A stretch of 64,000 nucleotides of DNA, taken from positions 6,383 through 70,382 of the forward strand of contig CABSNM010000008.1 of NCBI GenBank assembly GCA_902479065.1. Direction: 5' to 3'. The first letter of the stretch is position 1. Every line of letters starts with the position of its first letter. This DNA comes from an uncultured Collinsella sp. Lineage in GTDB: Bacteria; Actinomycetota; Coriobacteriia; Coriobacteriales; Coriobacteriaceae. The notes below the pieces were generated by a model. The model had not been told where the DNA came from and did not search any database. It saw only the letters and a list, made by a program, of their open reading frames with translations. Both the position numbers and the translations under genes were made by a program. This document shows positions 34,384 through 42,878 of this stretch, in pieces.

Positions 34384-34626
34384 ATGCATCTTGCAGATGA
34401 CCCCAAGGTTGACGCCATTTCCGCAGGCATCAACCTTCGCCGCACTGGCACCAAGCGTATCTTGAGCCGTCTTGATGTTCAGATTCTCATCGGCATTGGC
34501 CAGTCAAGTGCCATCCGGCTCATGAAGTCGACTCATCATTGCTTCCGCATCGCCAACCAGTATTTTGTCATGGAGGAAGACCTCTACGACTACTTCAAAA
34601 AGCTCGCTGAAGAGGCGAGCGAGTGA
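34384..34626 (+). CDS. Small HTH protein, excisionase-like (80 aa)
   Basis: The helix pattern LSRLDVQILIGIGQSSAIRL followed by a short wing and MEEDLYDYFKKLAEE resembles the MerR-like winged helix of excisionases and HTH_17 proteins. A CAAGGAG site precedes the ATG. It is translationally coupled to the next gene (TGATG). It may direct excision or regulate the transfer genes. Confidence 0.6.
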   Translation: MHLADDPKVDAISAGINLRRTGTKRILSRLDVQILIGIGQSSAIRLMKSTHHCFRIANQYFVMEEDLYDYFKKLAEEASE

Positions 34627-35522
34627 TGCAGTGCCCGACCTCCAACCTCCTCGTTTTCGAATCCGATAAGCTCGACGAGCATCTAAGCGCCCTTGAGGGC
34701 GACCAGCCCGTCGCCCACTTTGGCCTCAAGGCCCTCAACGACGTTCTCGGTGGCGTTTACCCCGGACTGAATTACGCCATCGGCACCGCACCCGGCAAGG
34801 GCAAGACGACCCTGGCCTTGCAGGAGGCCGACAAGCTCGCGGACGACGGGCACCCGGTCGTCTACGTCTCCGCCGAGCTCCCCGCGCACAAGCTCCTGGA
34901 AAAGAGCCTTACGCGGCTCAGCGGCACCGAGCTTGCCCTCTCCGAGGTCGCAGATGCGGCGGCGGAGAGCCACCCCAAGCACGTGGCCTTCGAAAACGCA
35001 CTCGGCATGTACCGCGACCGCATCGCCCCCAATCTCTGCATCACCGGTCCGCTGAACACCGTCGAGCTCTCGAACCTCGTCGGCCTGGTGGCACGCGAGC
35101 GCAACGAGGCCCCTATCGTCTTCGTGGATTATCTGCAGCTCCTGGCCTGCGGCACCACGGCAGACCAGCAGTTCATCGACGAGCGCCTGGCAATCACCGC
35201 ATGCGTAAAGGGTTTGCGCGAAATTTCGAACCTCTATGGCTCGCCCGTCATCGCCCTGAGCTCGACCACGCGCAAGTCCTACGAGTCTGGAAAGTCGACC
35301 AAGCCAAGCCTCGGCATGTTCGGCGGTTCCTCCGCCGTCGAATACGGCTTCGACTCTGTGCTCTACCTCGCCGATGACAACGGTAAGCCCAGCTTTCCCT
35401 ATGAGCCTCCCGCAAGCGGAACTCCGCTCAAGCTCATTGCCCTCAAGAACCGTTACGGAATGTTGGCCGAGGCGCGGCTCGATTTCGACGGAGCCCATGC
35501 CACCTTCCTCGATAGGGATTAG
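34626..35522 (+). CDS. DnaB-like RecA-fold ATPase (298 aa)
   Basis: The protein is only the C-terminal RecA-like motor of a replicative helicase. It has Walker A GTAPGKGKTT, then VVYVSAELP and the Walker B-like IVFVDYLQLL. The N-terminal primase-binding domain of DnaB is absent. An ATPase of this type may serve replication of the excised element. ATG 34626 shares one base with the preceding stop. GTG 34623 is an alternative. Confidence 0.7.
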   Translation: MQCPTSNLLVFESDKLDEHLSALEGDQPVAHFGLKALNDVLGGVYPGLNYAIGTAPGKGKTTLALQEADKLADDGHPVVYVSAELPAHKLLEKSLTRLSGTELALSEVADAAAESHPKHVAFENALGMYRDRIAPNLCITGPLNTVELSNLVGLVARERNEAPIVFVDYLQLLACGTTADQQFIDERLAITACVKGLREISNLYGSPVIALSSTTRKSYESGKSTKPSLGMFGGSSAVEYGFDSVLYLADDNGKPSFPYEPPASGTPLKLIALKNRYGMLAEARLDFDGAHATFLDRD

Positions 35523-35525
35523 GCG

Positions 35526-35876
35526 ATGCGCGGCAATAGCAGGACCGCACATATAAACGTCAGGATGACCGATGAGGAGCGGGTCGCAATCGTGGCCCGC
35601 TCCTCCTCTTTCGGCATGCCCCCATCGACGTTCATGCGCGAGGCCGCGCTCAATCTCGGAGAGAAACCGGTCAAGATCGCCGACGAGTCGACCCTCCGGC
35701 AGATGCTCACCGAGATGAAGCGGCAGGGAAACAACCTTAACCAAGCCCAACGGGCCATTAACAAATACGGGGTCGACGGACAGACGGCACATCGGCTCTC
35801 GGAGGCCTTAAACCTCATAGCCCGCACGACCTCTCAACTCTCGGACCTTCTGTCAAAAACAAAGGAACAACCATGA
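35526..35876 (+). CDS. MobC-like relaxosome accessory protein (116 aa)
   Basis: The N-terminus (TAHINVRMTDEERVAIVARSS) is a ribbon-helix-helix start. The middle RQMLTEMKRQGNNLNQAQRAIN is the conserved core of MobC-type mobilization proteins. These bind near oriT and help the relaxase open the DNA. It overlaps the coupling protein gene by four bases. Confidence 0.75.
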   Translation: MRGNSRTAHINVRMTDEERVAIVARSSSFGMPPSTFMREAALNLGEKPVKIADESTLRQMLTEMKRQGNNLNQAQRAINKYGVDGQTAHRLSEALNLIARTTSQLSDLLSKTKEQP

Positions 35877-37789
35877 AGACAAAGATACTCACGGCGCTCG
35901 TCACCTCAATTGTCCTCGCCGCGCTCGCCTGCCCGGTGCTCGCCTCCCCCATAGACCGCCTCGTCGCGGGGCTCCCGCTCGACGCGTCGTTCCTCCCCTC
36001 GGCGCTCGACGCAGCCACGGTTCTCGGCTGGTGGCTCTCGGGCTCATTCACCGTCTGCCCGGCGGGCACCGCCCTCACCCTCCTCCTCTCGCTCTGCGCA
36101 TGCTCGCTCATCGCCTACTCAAGCGCCCTCAACGCGAGGGGCGAGGACGGCGGCGTGCTCGGGGACGCGCATGTGAAAACGGGCCGAGAGGTCGTGAGGG
36201 GCTCCGTCACATGGGATGGCTCGGCCAACCCCTCGTCGCGCGGGTTCGTCTACGGGTTCACCAAGCGGCGCGGCAAGCCCTGTTATCTCTTCGAGCCCAA
36301 GAAGATGATTTTCGTTTCCGGGGCCACTGGGTCAGGCAAGAGCCGCTTCCTCTACCTTCCCTCTATCGATTTGTTCTCGTACGGCGACGGCTCAAACGGC
36401 TCCGAGCCCGCGACCCTCGTCGTCTCCGACGTGAAGAGCGAGCTCGTAGAGCTCACGGGCGACGAGCTGGCCCGTCGCGGCTACCGCGTCCTCCTGCTCG
36501 ACACGCAGCATCCCTATCGCGGCCAGAGGTTCAACCCGCTCAGGCAGGTGCTCGACCTCCACGCCGAGGGCCGGGACCAGGAGGCCGAGCAGGCGGCAGA
36601 CGCCATCGCTGAGCTCGTGGTACAGGACGACGAGAAGGGCAAGGGCTCGCACTGGACCGCGTCCGCGCGGGGGCTCCTGTCCGCCCTCGTCCTGCTGGTC
36701 TCCATGTCCGACGAGTGCCCCGAGGAGTCCAAGCACCTGGCGACCGTCTGCGAGGTGCTGGACCGTGGCACCGAGGCCGAGGGCGACGACCCGGCCGAAC
36801 CATTGAAGTCCGTCTTTCGCGCCCTGCCGAGCGGGCACCCCGCGAAGAACAGGGCCTCGCAGTTCGTCTCCTCGGGCGGCAACGAGCTCAGGAGTATCCT
36901 CTCGACGCTCAAGGTGGCGCTCCGCCCGTTCTCGTCAGCCCCGGTCGCATGGATGACGTCCGGGTCCGACATCGACCCGCGTTCGGTCCTTGAGAACAAG
37001 AGCGCCGTGTTCCTCCACGTGCTCGACGAGGGCTCGCCCTACAACTGCATAGCGGCGATATTCCTCTCGCAGCTCTGGGCGTCCGTCCAGGCCACCGCCG
37101 ACTCCAACGGCGGCAGGCTCCCCCGCCCCGTGCAGATACTCGGCGACGAGTGGGGCAACCTCCCCCGCGTCGAGTGCCTGCCCGCCCTCCTTTCACTTGG
37201 AAGGTCGTTCCAGATTTACTGGACGGGGGCAACGCAGGGTATATCCCAGCTTAATAAATACGGTGAGCGAGACGGGCGCAGGAAGATTCTCGCGAACTGC
37301 GGCGTCAAGGTCGCCATGAAGCTCGCCGAGGAGGAGGACCGCCGGTACTTCACCGAGCTCATAGGCAAGACCACCCGCCACACGCAGGGCACGAGCAGCA
37401 GCAAGGCGGCGTCGGGCTCGTCGGCCTCGACCTCCTACAGCGAGAGCGCCGACGATGTGGTGCACGCATGGGAGTGGCGCGACATGGCCCCGGACCGAGA
37501 CGGGATAGTCGTCGTGAAACACGCGGACAACGGCATGCCCACCGAGCGAGCCGGGGTTTTCCGCTCACCCGTCACCGATTGCACTAAGACACCCACGAAG
37601 GAGCACTTCGACCTCGGGACTCCGGAGCACGAGACGGAGAAGCGCCGCGCTTATCAGAGGCGGCTGGACGAGGCCGCAGCCGGGAAGATGGGCGAACGCG
37701 TCATCCCCTGGTGCCTCGAATGGCCCGAGCCGAAGAAGAAGGCGAAGGCCGAGCCGACCAGCAAGTTCAGCGGTCTCTCGCTCGACTAG
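35873..37789 (+). CDS. Type IV coupling protein, VirD4/TraG family (638 aa)
   Basis: Two N-terminal hydrophobic spans (about residues 5-25 and 50-85) anchor it. The ATPase has Walker A SGATGSGKSR and Walker B ILGDEWGNLP. A Ser/Ala-rich stretch follows near residue 510. Coupling proteins bring the relaxase-DNA complex to a secretion channel. No channel genes lie in this element, so it would borrow one from another conjugative element. Confidence 0.88.
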   Translation: MKTKILTALVTSIVLAALACPVLASPIDRLVAGLPLDASFLPSALDAATVLGWWLSGSFTVCPAGTALTLLLSLCACSLIAYSSALNARGEDGGVLGDAHVKTGREVVRGSVTWDGSANPSSRGFVYGFTKRRGKPCYLFEPKKMIFVSGATGSGKSRFLYLPSIDLFSYGDGSNGSEPATLVVSDVKSELVELTGDELARRGYRVLLLDTQHPYRGQRFNPLRQVLDLHAEGRDQEAEQAADAIAELVVQDDEKGKGSHWTASARGLLSALVLLVSMSDECPEESKHLATVCEVLDRGTEAEGDDPAEPLKSVFRALPSGHPAKNRASQFVSSGGNELRSILSTLKVALRPFSSAPVAWMTSGSDIDPRSVLENKSAVFLHVLDEGSPYNCIAAIFLSQLWASVQATADSNGGRLPRPVQILGDEWGNLPRVECLPALLSLGRSFQIYWTGATQGISQLNKYGERDGRRKILANCGVKVAMKLAEEEDRRYFTELIGKTTRHTQGTSSSKAASGSSASTSYSESADDVVHAWEWRDMAPDRDGIVVVKHADNGMPTERAGVFRSPVTDCTKTPTKEHFDLGTPEHETEKRRAYQRRLDEAAAGKMGERVIPWCLEWPEPKKKAKAEPTSKFSGLSLD

Positions 37790-37798
37790 GGAGGGCCC

Positions 37799-38737
37799 AT
37801 GACGGCAATCAAGCAGACGAGCGTTTGCAGCGAGGGGCACCTCTCCCGGCTCAGGGACTACCTCTCATGGGACAGGGACAAGGCGCTCGCGCACGACACC
37901 CAGAACATCATCGACGAAGACCGCTGGTTCCAGGAAATGACAGACACGAGGAGGGCCATGGGCCACGACAGGCCAGGGAAGGCGGGGGCCAAGTGCACCT
38001 ACATGCAGCACCAAATACTCGGTTTCCTCCCCGACGAGTGCGACCTCAACGGCGGAAAGATGACGCCTGAAATGTGCATGAAATACGCTCGGGCCTATGT
38101 GGCCGAGCGCTATCCGAACCAGGAGGTCGTGATGGTGCTTCACCGCGAGCGCTGCCGCGCGGACGGCACCGACCGCTATGCCGTGCACCTCGGCATCAAC
38201 CGCAGCGACCTTGAGACGGGCAGGAGGCTCGACGAGGGTCCCGCACGCAAGGCCGCAACCGCGAGGGTGAAGACCGTCCGCGCCTTGGACGAGAAGTATG
38301 GGCTCAGGCAGCTTGAGCGCGGCAAGGCCAACTCGCGCGTCCACGCGAGACAGCCGGGCAGGGAGGAACGCGACATGGCCCGCAAGGGGCAGGCCGAGCG
38401 CTCCGAGAACGCCCGCGTCCGCGTGGCGGTCGCCCGTCGCGTCGAGGAGGTCGGACGAATGAGGGACTGCCCCGACCGCATGGCCGAGCTCGACCGGCGG
38501 CTCAGGCGAGACGGCATCGAGCTCGCGAGGTCGAAGGGCGGGAGCCTCCAGTACCGCTTCTTCTCGAAGGCTCTCGGGGCTGTGCGGAAGGTCAACGGCG
38601 GCAGGCTCGGCTTCGCGGTCGACCGCTCAACCGGCCTCGTCGTCCGCTTTACGCTGCGCGGGATAGCGACGGCGATGAGGGCGTTCTGGGAACTTGAGCG
38701 CAAGTCGTGGGAGAACCAGAACGGGCGAGGGGACTGA
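37799..38737 (+). CDS. Relaxase/mobilization nuclease-like (312 aa)
   Basis: The protein reads like MobA/VirD2-type relaxases in its first half. It has an AYVAERYPNQEVVMVLHRER strand, then DRYAVHLGINRSDLETGRRLD, then EKYGLRQLERG. The classical HxHxH metal triad is not obvious, since single His residues sit at those places, so catalysis may differ. The second half is basic and Arg-rich. A GGGAGGG site precedes the ATG. It follows the coupling protein gene by nine bases. Confidence 0.65.
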   Translation: MTAIKQTSVCSEGHLSRLRDYLSWDRDKALAHDTQNIIDEDRWFQEMTDTRRAMGHDRPGKAGAKCTYMQHQILGFLPDECDLNGGKMTPEMCMKYARAYVAERYPNQEVVMVLHRERCRADGTDRYAVHLGINRSDLETGRRLDEGPARKAATARVKTVRALDEKYGLRQLERGKANSRVHARQPGREERDMARKGQAERSENARVRVAVARRVEEVGRMRDCPDRMAELDRRLRRDGIELARSKGGSLQYRFFSKALGAVRKVNGGRLGFAVDRSTGLVVRFTLRGIATAMRAFWELERKSWENQNGRGD

Positions 38738-39326
38738 GCGCTTGGGCCGGGACGCAACAAGAGTCCCAGCTTATTATTGGCGGGAGCGACCTCGGAGCGG
38801 TTCGCCGCCCCGCCGCAGGCGGGCAAGATGATTCCGTGCAACGGAATCCATATCTTGCCTGCACGGAGCGAGCCGGTTGCTGAGGCAACGCGAGCCCGGG
38901 CAGGTGAGCGCCGGTTGAGCCGACGCCGAGGAGACGCGACCCATGGGGAGCGTCGCACGACGGCGCTCGGCGACCCGGCGCGAGAGGCCCCGCCCGGCGA
39001 CCACGGCGGAGCGATGGCGACTTCCGGAAGCCATCGAGCGAAGCCGTTCGGCGGGTGGGGCCGGCGTGAGCGTAGGCGGACGAAACGCGACCCTGGGGAG
39101 CGTTGCCAGGGAGCCGCAGCGAGAGCGACGCTGTGCGTCGCGGGGGTCCCGCCCATAAGCGGGACCCATCGGCCTCAAGGCCGATCGCTACGCGACAACC
39201 TCGAATCTCTACCGTTCGATAATTCCGATTGGAAGTAGTTTTCCTTTGCTCTATAGCCGGAGGTTAAACTGTTGGATATCTTTGTCGCGATTCAATTCGC
39301 ACCAGCTCGTTATCAAAGGATTTCAC
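38738..39326. other. Hairpin-rich noncoding stretch, candidate oriT or single-strand origin
   Basis: An imperfect long inverted repeat lies at 38815-38862, with GATTCCGT-GCA-ACGGAATC at its tip. Further on come three perfect hairpins in a row: GCGACGC/GCGTCGC (39124-39140), GGGTCCCGC/GCGGGACCC (39143-39166) and ATCGGCC/GGCCGAT (39167-39184). The stretch is GC-rich, follows the relaxase gene directly and has no convincing coding frame. Its position fits an origin of transfer. Confidence 0.5.
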
Positions 39327-41252
39327 ATGGCCAGGAAAGAAGCCGCACTCGACCTTTGGGTTGCCGACAGGCTCACCGAGTGTGATATTGAGTTCACATC
39401 ACAGGGGAGCAGCATCAAAGAAATCGACAACGCCCTCAAGGACGCATCCAAGCGCGGAACGGGAAACGCTGGCTATCCTGAATACGTTTCGAAAATTGGC
39501 CGCTTTGTTCTTGTCATCGAAGATAAGGCGAGCCAAAGCCGACATGAAAAGCTAACAGATTCTGACATCCTCGACATGAGCACCGAGGCCGTTACCGATT
39601 ATGCCGTCAACGGTGCCTATCACTACGCCTCGCACATCGCAAAGAAGAGCCCTTTCACTGAGGTCTTCGCCGTTGGGGTTTCAGGGGACTCCAAGCATCA
39701 CACCATATCTCCCGTGTTCGTGAATGACCGAGAAGGCTACAAGAGGCTCCCAGACCTCGAATCGTTCACTTGGCTCTCACCGAGCAACATCGTTGAATAC
39801 TACACACGGTATGTTCTTGACGAACCAACCGACGTCGAGAAGACCACCGAACAAATTCTCAAGGATGCGGCAGAGCTTCACGAATATCTTCGCACCTACG
39901 GCTCCATCAAGGACCAAGACAAGGCTCTTGTGGTAGCGGGGATTCTTCTAGCTTTGGATGAAATCGAATACGGCGGATTCTCAATCGATTCCCTTACCGG
40001 GGACCAGACCGAAGGCATGCGCGACGGCGATAAGCTGATGAACGCCATTCGTGGAAGACTCACGCGCTCCAACGTCGGGCCAGATGTGAAGAAAAACAAG
40101 CTTCTTGCTGAGTTCGGCATTGTTCAAACAAGCTTTCGCTTAAACGAGGTCAATGACACCCTAGGGATGACCCCGTTGCACTACTACACGAACTTCCTTA
40201 ACGAACACGTTTTCAAAAGCATCAAGTACCAGCAGACTTCTGAAGACTTCATAGGTCGCTTTTACGGCGAGTTTATGAGCTATTCCGGCGGGGACGGCCA
40301 AACACTCGGCATCGTACTCACGCCAAAGCACATCTGCGACCTTATGTGTGAGCTCGTTGATGTTAAGCCTACAGATACGGTGCTTGACCCAACATGCGGA
40401 ACGGCGGGATTTCTCATCGCCGCCATGCATCGCATGCTTTCTTCTGCAACCAGCGAGCAGCAACGCAAAGACATTAAGAAAAAGCGCCTTCACGGCATCG
40501 AGCTCCAAAGCAACATGTTTGCAGTCGCGGCTGCAAACATGATTCTTAGGCGAGACGGAAACAGTAACCTCGAATGCTGCGATTTCCTCAAGCAAAACCC
40601 GGCCCAGATACAGCTCAAAGGGGCAACGGTCGGGCTGATGAATCCTCCATACAGCCAAGGAACCAAAGCGGATCCAAGCCAATACGAGCTATCTTTTGTG
40701 GAACGTCTTCTCGACTCTCTCACAATAGGTGCGAGAGCGGCGGTCATCGTTCCGCAATCATCCATGACCGGAAAAAGCAAAGCCGAGAAGGAGTTCAAGG
40801 TCTCCATCCTCAAGCATCACACCCTCGAAGGCGTTATTACGTGCAACACCGATACATTCTATGGGGTCGGAACGAATCCCGTCATAGCCGTGTTCACCGC
40901 CGGCGAACCACATGACCCTGAAAAGGAATGCCGTTTCATCGACTTTAGGGATGATGGCTATGAGGTAAGGGCGCACGTCGGCCTGGTCGAAGGCGACTCT
41001 GCAAAGGACAGAAAGCAGCATCTTCTTGACGTTTGGAACGGCCGCGAAGACGCCCCATCGAAATTCTGCGTCAGCTCGACCGTCAAGCCAGATGACGAGT
41101 GGCTGCACAGCTTCTATTACTTCAACGACGAGATACCTACCGAAGAGGATTTCGAGAAGGCAATAGCCGATTATCTAACATTCCAGCTAGACATGGTTTC
41201 TCATGGTCGTAGCTATCTCTTCGAGGAGGGCCCCGATGCTCGATTTGAATAA
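39327..41252 (+). CDS. BcgI-like restriction-methylation subunit (641 aa)
   Basis: This is a fused nuclease and N6-adenine methyltransferase. A PD-(D/E)xK-like site lies near the N-terminus (PE at 51-52, EDK at 65-67, in a strand FVLVIEDK). The methyltransferase follows with motif I DPTCGTAGF (about residue 354) and the catalytic NPPY (439-442). Length and order match subunit A of BcgI-type IIB systems, which cut on both sides of the site and need a separate specificity subunit. ATG 39327 has an AAAGGA site. The upstream in-frame start has none. The gene overlaps the specificity gene. Confidence 0.8.
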   Translation: MARKEAALDLWVADRLTECDIEFTSQGSSIKEIDNALKDASKRGTGNAGYPEYVSKIGRFVLVIEDKASQSRHEKLTDSDILDMSTEAVTDYAVNGAYHYASHIAKKSPFTEVFAVGVSGDSKHHTISPVFVNDREGYKRLPDLESFTWLSPSNIVEYYTRYVLDEPTDVEKTTEQILKDAAELHEYLRTYGSIKDQDKALVVAGILLALDEIEYGGFSIDSLTGDQTEGMRDGDKLMNAIRGRLTRSNVGPDVKKNKLLAEFGIVQTSFRLNEVNDTLGMTPLHYYTNFLNEHVFKSIKYQQTSEDFIGRFYGEFMSYSGGDGQTLGIVLTPKHICDLMCELVDVKPTDTVLDPTCGTAGFLIAAMHRMLSSATSEQQRKDIKKKRLHGIELQSNMFAVAAANMILRRDGNSNLECCDFLKQNPAQIQLKGATVGLMNPPYSQGTKADPSQYELSFVERLLDSLTIGARAAVIVPQSSMTGKSKAEKEFKVSILKHHTLEGVITCNTDTFYGVGTNPVIAVFTAGEPHDPEKECRFIDFRDDGYEVRAHVGLVEGDSAKDRKQHLLDVWNGREDAPSKFCVSSTVKPDDEWLHSFYYFNDEIPTEEDFEKAIADYLTFQLDMVSHGRSYLFEEGPDARFE

Positions 41253-41796
41253 CAGGGATTGGGCACCCTTTAAAATCTCGGATTTATTTCAACCGGCTCG
41301 CGGCACCGAGAAAAACATGACCTCTCTTCAGGTCGGAGACGTTCCACTTATTTCCGCTCGCAACTGCGACAACGGCGTAAAGGCTTTTGTCTCTATCCCA
41401 AACGAAAGACTTCATCGTGGCCACGCCATCACTCTAAACAACGACGGCGATGGCGGGGCGGGTCTCGCGTACTACCAACCAATGGAGTTCGCTCTCGACA
41501 CCCACGTAACGGACTTAAGGCCAAGAGACTCAATCGGAAACCTCTCAAAATATGCCATGCAATTCGTGGCCGCATCCATTTCTAAACAGCGAACGCTATT
41601 CGGCCACGGAAGGTCGATCAGCCTAAAACGGCTCAATTTGCTACGAGTAATGCTTCCCATCGATGAGTCCAGCAATCCCGATTGGCAGTTCATGGAGGAT
41701 TACATCCGCGAGCGAGAAGCCATTCAAGTCCAGCGCTGCCGCGAATTCCTGATGAAGCGCATCGCCTCCATCGAGAGAGAGAGAGAGAGAGAGTAA
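41236..41796 (+). CDS. Specificity subunit, N-terminal half (truncated at GA tract)
   Basis: This is one target-recognition domain (NRDWAPFKISDLFQPARG...) followed by a helical spacer. It ends in ERERERE and a TAA right after the (GA)10 tract. The subunit is 186 residues, about half of a normal S subunit. ATG 41236 has a GAGGAGGG site and overlaps the methylase gene. Half S subunits can dimerise in some Type I systems and give a new, symmetric target. Losing one GA unit would join this frame to the second half downstream. Confidence 0.8.
   Translation: MLDLNNRDWAPFKISDLFQPARGTEKNMTSLQVGDVPLISARNCDNGVKAFVSIPNERLHRGHAITLNNDGDGGAGLAYYQPMEFALDTHVTDLRPRDSIGNLSKYAMQFVAASISKQRTLFGHGRSISLKRLNLLRVMLPIDESSNPDWQFMEDYIREREAIQVQRCREFLMKRIASIERERERE
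41773..41793. repeat. (GA)10 simple repeat in the specificity gene
   Basis: Ten GA units plus a G lie exactly at the junction of the two recognition domains. In the present length the reading frame stops three bases later. Nine or twelve units would give one open frame from 41236 to 42335. This is the layout of a slipped-strand phase-variation switch. Confidence 0.85.
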
Positions 41797-42335
41797 ATAA
41801 CCCCGAGTTCGACCACTCCTCACTGCACGAAAGAGATTGGAAATCGTACTCAATCAGCCAAATATTCGACATTCGTTCCGGGAGGCGCTTGGAATCTCGT
41901 AACCGAAAGTATGGAAGACGACCGTTTATTGGGGCGCTTGACAATAGCAACGGGATTGCCGGTTTTACGGCTGATAAGAATTCGTCGCTCGACAACAATG
42001 TCCTTGGCGTGAACTATAACGGTAATGGCGTCTGCCTTGGGTTCTACCACCCCTATGAGTGCATTTTCTCCGATGACGTTAAACGCTTTCACGTCAAGAA
42101 CAACAAGGGCAACGAGTTTATCTACCTCTTCCTAAAAGTCGCCATCCAGCAGCAAAAGAGCAAATTTGGCTATCTGTACAAGTTCAATGCTACAAGGATG
42201 GCACGCCAGGCAATTATGCTTCCCTCTGTAAACGGTGGCGAGCCAGACTTCACTTTCATGGAAATATTTGGAATGTCAATTACTCTCCAGCTGCTTCTGA
42301 AGCAACTGGCCTACTTAGAAAAAATGCCTGCCTAG
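41797..42335 (+). pseudogene. Specificity subunit, C-terminal half (out of frame)
   Basis: The frame continues from the GA tract as VNNPEFDHSSLHERDWKSYS, then SQIFDIRSGRRLE. This is a second recognition domain homologous in layout to the first half, with WKSYSISQIFDI matching WAPFKISDLF. It runs to a normal end at 42335. No separate start with a ribosome binding site is visible, so it is translated only when the tract length restores the frame. The joined product would be 366 residues, close to BcgI subunit B. It is labelled pseudogene only for the current phase. Confidence 0.75.
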
Positions 42336-42336
42336 C

Positions 42337-42424
42337 AGAAGGGCGAGTTTTCAACGGTCCTCGGTGTCGGAGGGTCCCAAGTGTAACCCGGAGACACCGG
42401 GGGCTGTTGAAAACTCGCCCTTCT
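42337..42424. repeat. Long nested hairpin 1 at the right end
   Basis: The outer arms 42337-42355 and 42406-42424 are 19-bp perfect inverted copies. A second stem (CTCGGTGTC with GACACCGGG) and a short inner GGGT/ACCC pair nest inside, giving an 88-base rod. It starts directly after the specificity gene stop. Confidence 0.7.
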
Positions 42425-42442
42425 CACAGCAACGTCACCCTA

Positions 42443-42511
42443 GGTTTTCAACGCTTTCCATAGTCGGAGGGCTTCTTATAAGCCCGCAGACTGTGGAAAG
42501 GGTTGAAAACC
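42443..42511. repeat. Long nested hairpin 2 at the right end
   Basis: GGTTTTCAAC pairs with GTTGAAAACC, then CTTTCCA with TGGAAAG, AGTC with GACT and GGGCTT with AAGCCC. The rod is 69 bases. Its outer arms share TTTTCAAC with hairpin 1. A shorter palindrome, GGATATTT/AAATATCC, follows at about 42512-42532. Confidence 0.7.
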
Positions 42512-42574
42512 GGATATTTGGGTGAAATATCCGAGTGAAATATGTAGTCGAGCTGTTTTCATCATAGAACTTTC

Positions 42575-42595
42575 TTTCACCCCTTTTTCACCCCT
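42575..42595 (+). repeat. Integrase arm-site-like repeat, right
   Basis: This is the partner of 32036-32056, with one difference in 21 bases. It lies about 100 bases from the att core, a normal distance for arm-type sites. Confidence 0.5.
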
Positions 42596-42626
42596 CTATC
42601 GTCTATTTAGCCCTATCTATACAAAA

Positions 42627-42658
42627 GCAGGTCAGACGATTTATACCGTCTGACCTGC
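42627..42658 (-). terminator. Terminator for tRNA-Arg supplied by the element
   Basis: A 12-bp perfect stem (42627-42638 with 42647-42658) is followed on the minus strand by TTTTG. It lies ten bases beyond the tRNA 3' end. Confidence 0.8.
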
Positions 42659-42667
42659 AATTTCTTC

Positions 42668-42743
42668 TGGTGCCCCCGGTGCGATTCGAACGCACGACAC
42701 CCGCTTTAGGAGAGCGGTGCTCTATCCCCTGAGCTACGGAGGC
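42668..42743 (-). tRNA. tRNA-Arg (anticodon CCT)
   Basis: The 76-base cloverleaf has acceptor GCCTCCG/CGGGGGC, anticodon stem CCGCT/AGCGG around the loop CTCCTAA, T stem GTGCG/CGCAC with loop TTCGAAT, and encoded CCA. Anticodon CCT reads AGG codons. Its 3' part from the att core (42695-42712) onward was supplied by the integrative element. Confidence 0.95.
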
Positions 42744-42801
42744 ATGTTGTACTAGTGTAGCAGATTTACTGCATCGCAATACGTCGCATGACTAGACTTC
42801 G

Positions 42802-42870
42802 AAGTTGCGGTGGAATAGTTCCTGTCTGAAGCATCTAAAGCCGTATTTAGGAACTATTTCACCGCAACTT
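42802..42870. repeat. Palindromic repeat family P1, copy A
   Basis: AGTTGCGGTGGAATAG...CTATTTCACCGCAACT with a 25-base centre. Related copies lie at 46489-46556 and 54936-55003. It lies just after the 3' end of the ManO gene. Confidence 0.75.
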
Positions 42871-42878
42871 ATGAGGAG

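Larger units (their letters stand above)
31911..42694. mobile_element. Mobilizable integrative element in tRNA-Arg(CCT), about 10.8 kb
   Basis: The element is bounded by direct repeats of the 18-base tRNA core. It carries an integrase near the left end, then a gene of unknown function, an HTH protein, a DnaB-like ATPase, a MobC-like protein, a type IV coupling protein, a relaxase, a hairpin-rich stretch and a restriction-modification system as cargo. No mating-pair (VirB4, VirB6) genes are present, so it should be mobilizable and not self-transmissible. The right end provides a new tRNA 3' half and a new terminator at 42627-42658. Confidence 0.85.

Noticed and set aside
38777..39238. A 153-codon plus-strand frame after the relaxase gene.
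   Set aside because: The composition is Arg-rich and low in hydrophobic order. The DNA is full of perfect hairpins and there is no ribosome binding site. It is better read as an origin-like region.
41682..41796. Independent start of the second specificity half at ATG 41682.
   Set aside because: No ribosome binding site, and the first 30 codons are out-of-frame sequence of the first half. Joining through the GA tract explains the frame better.
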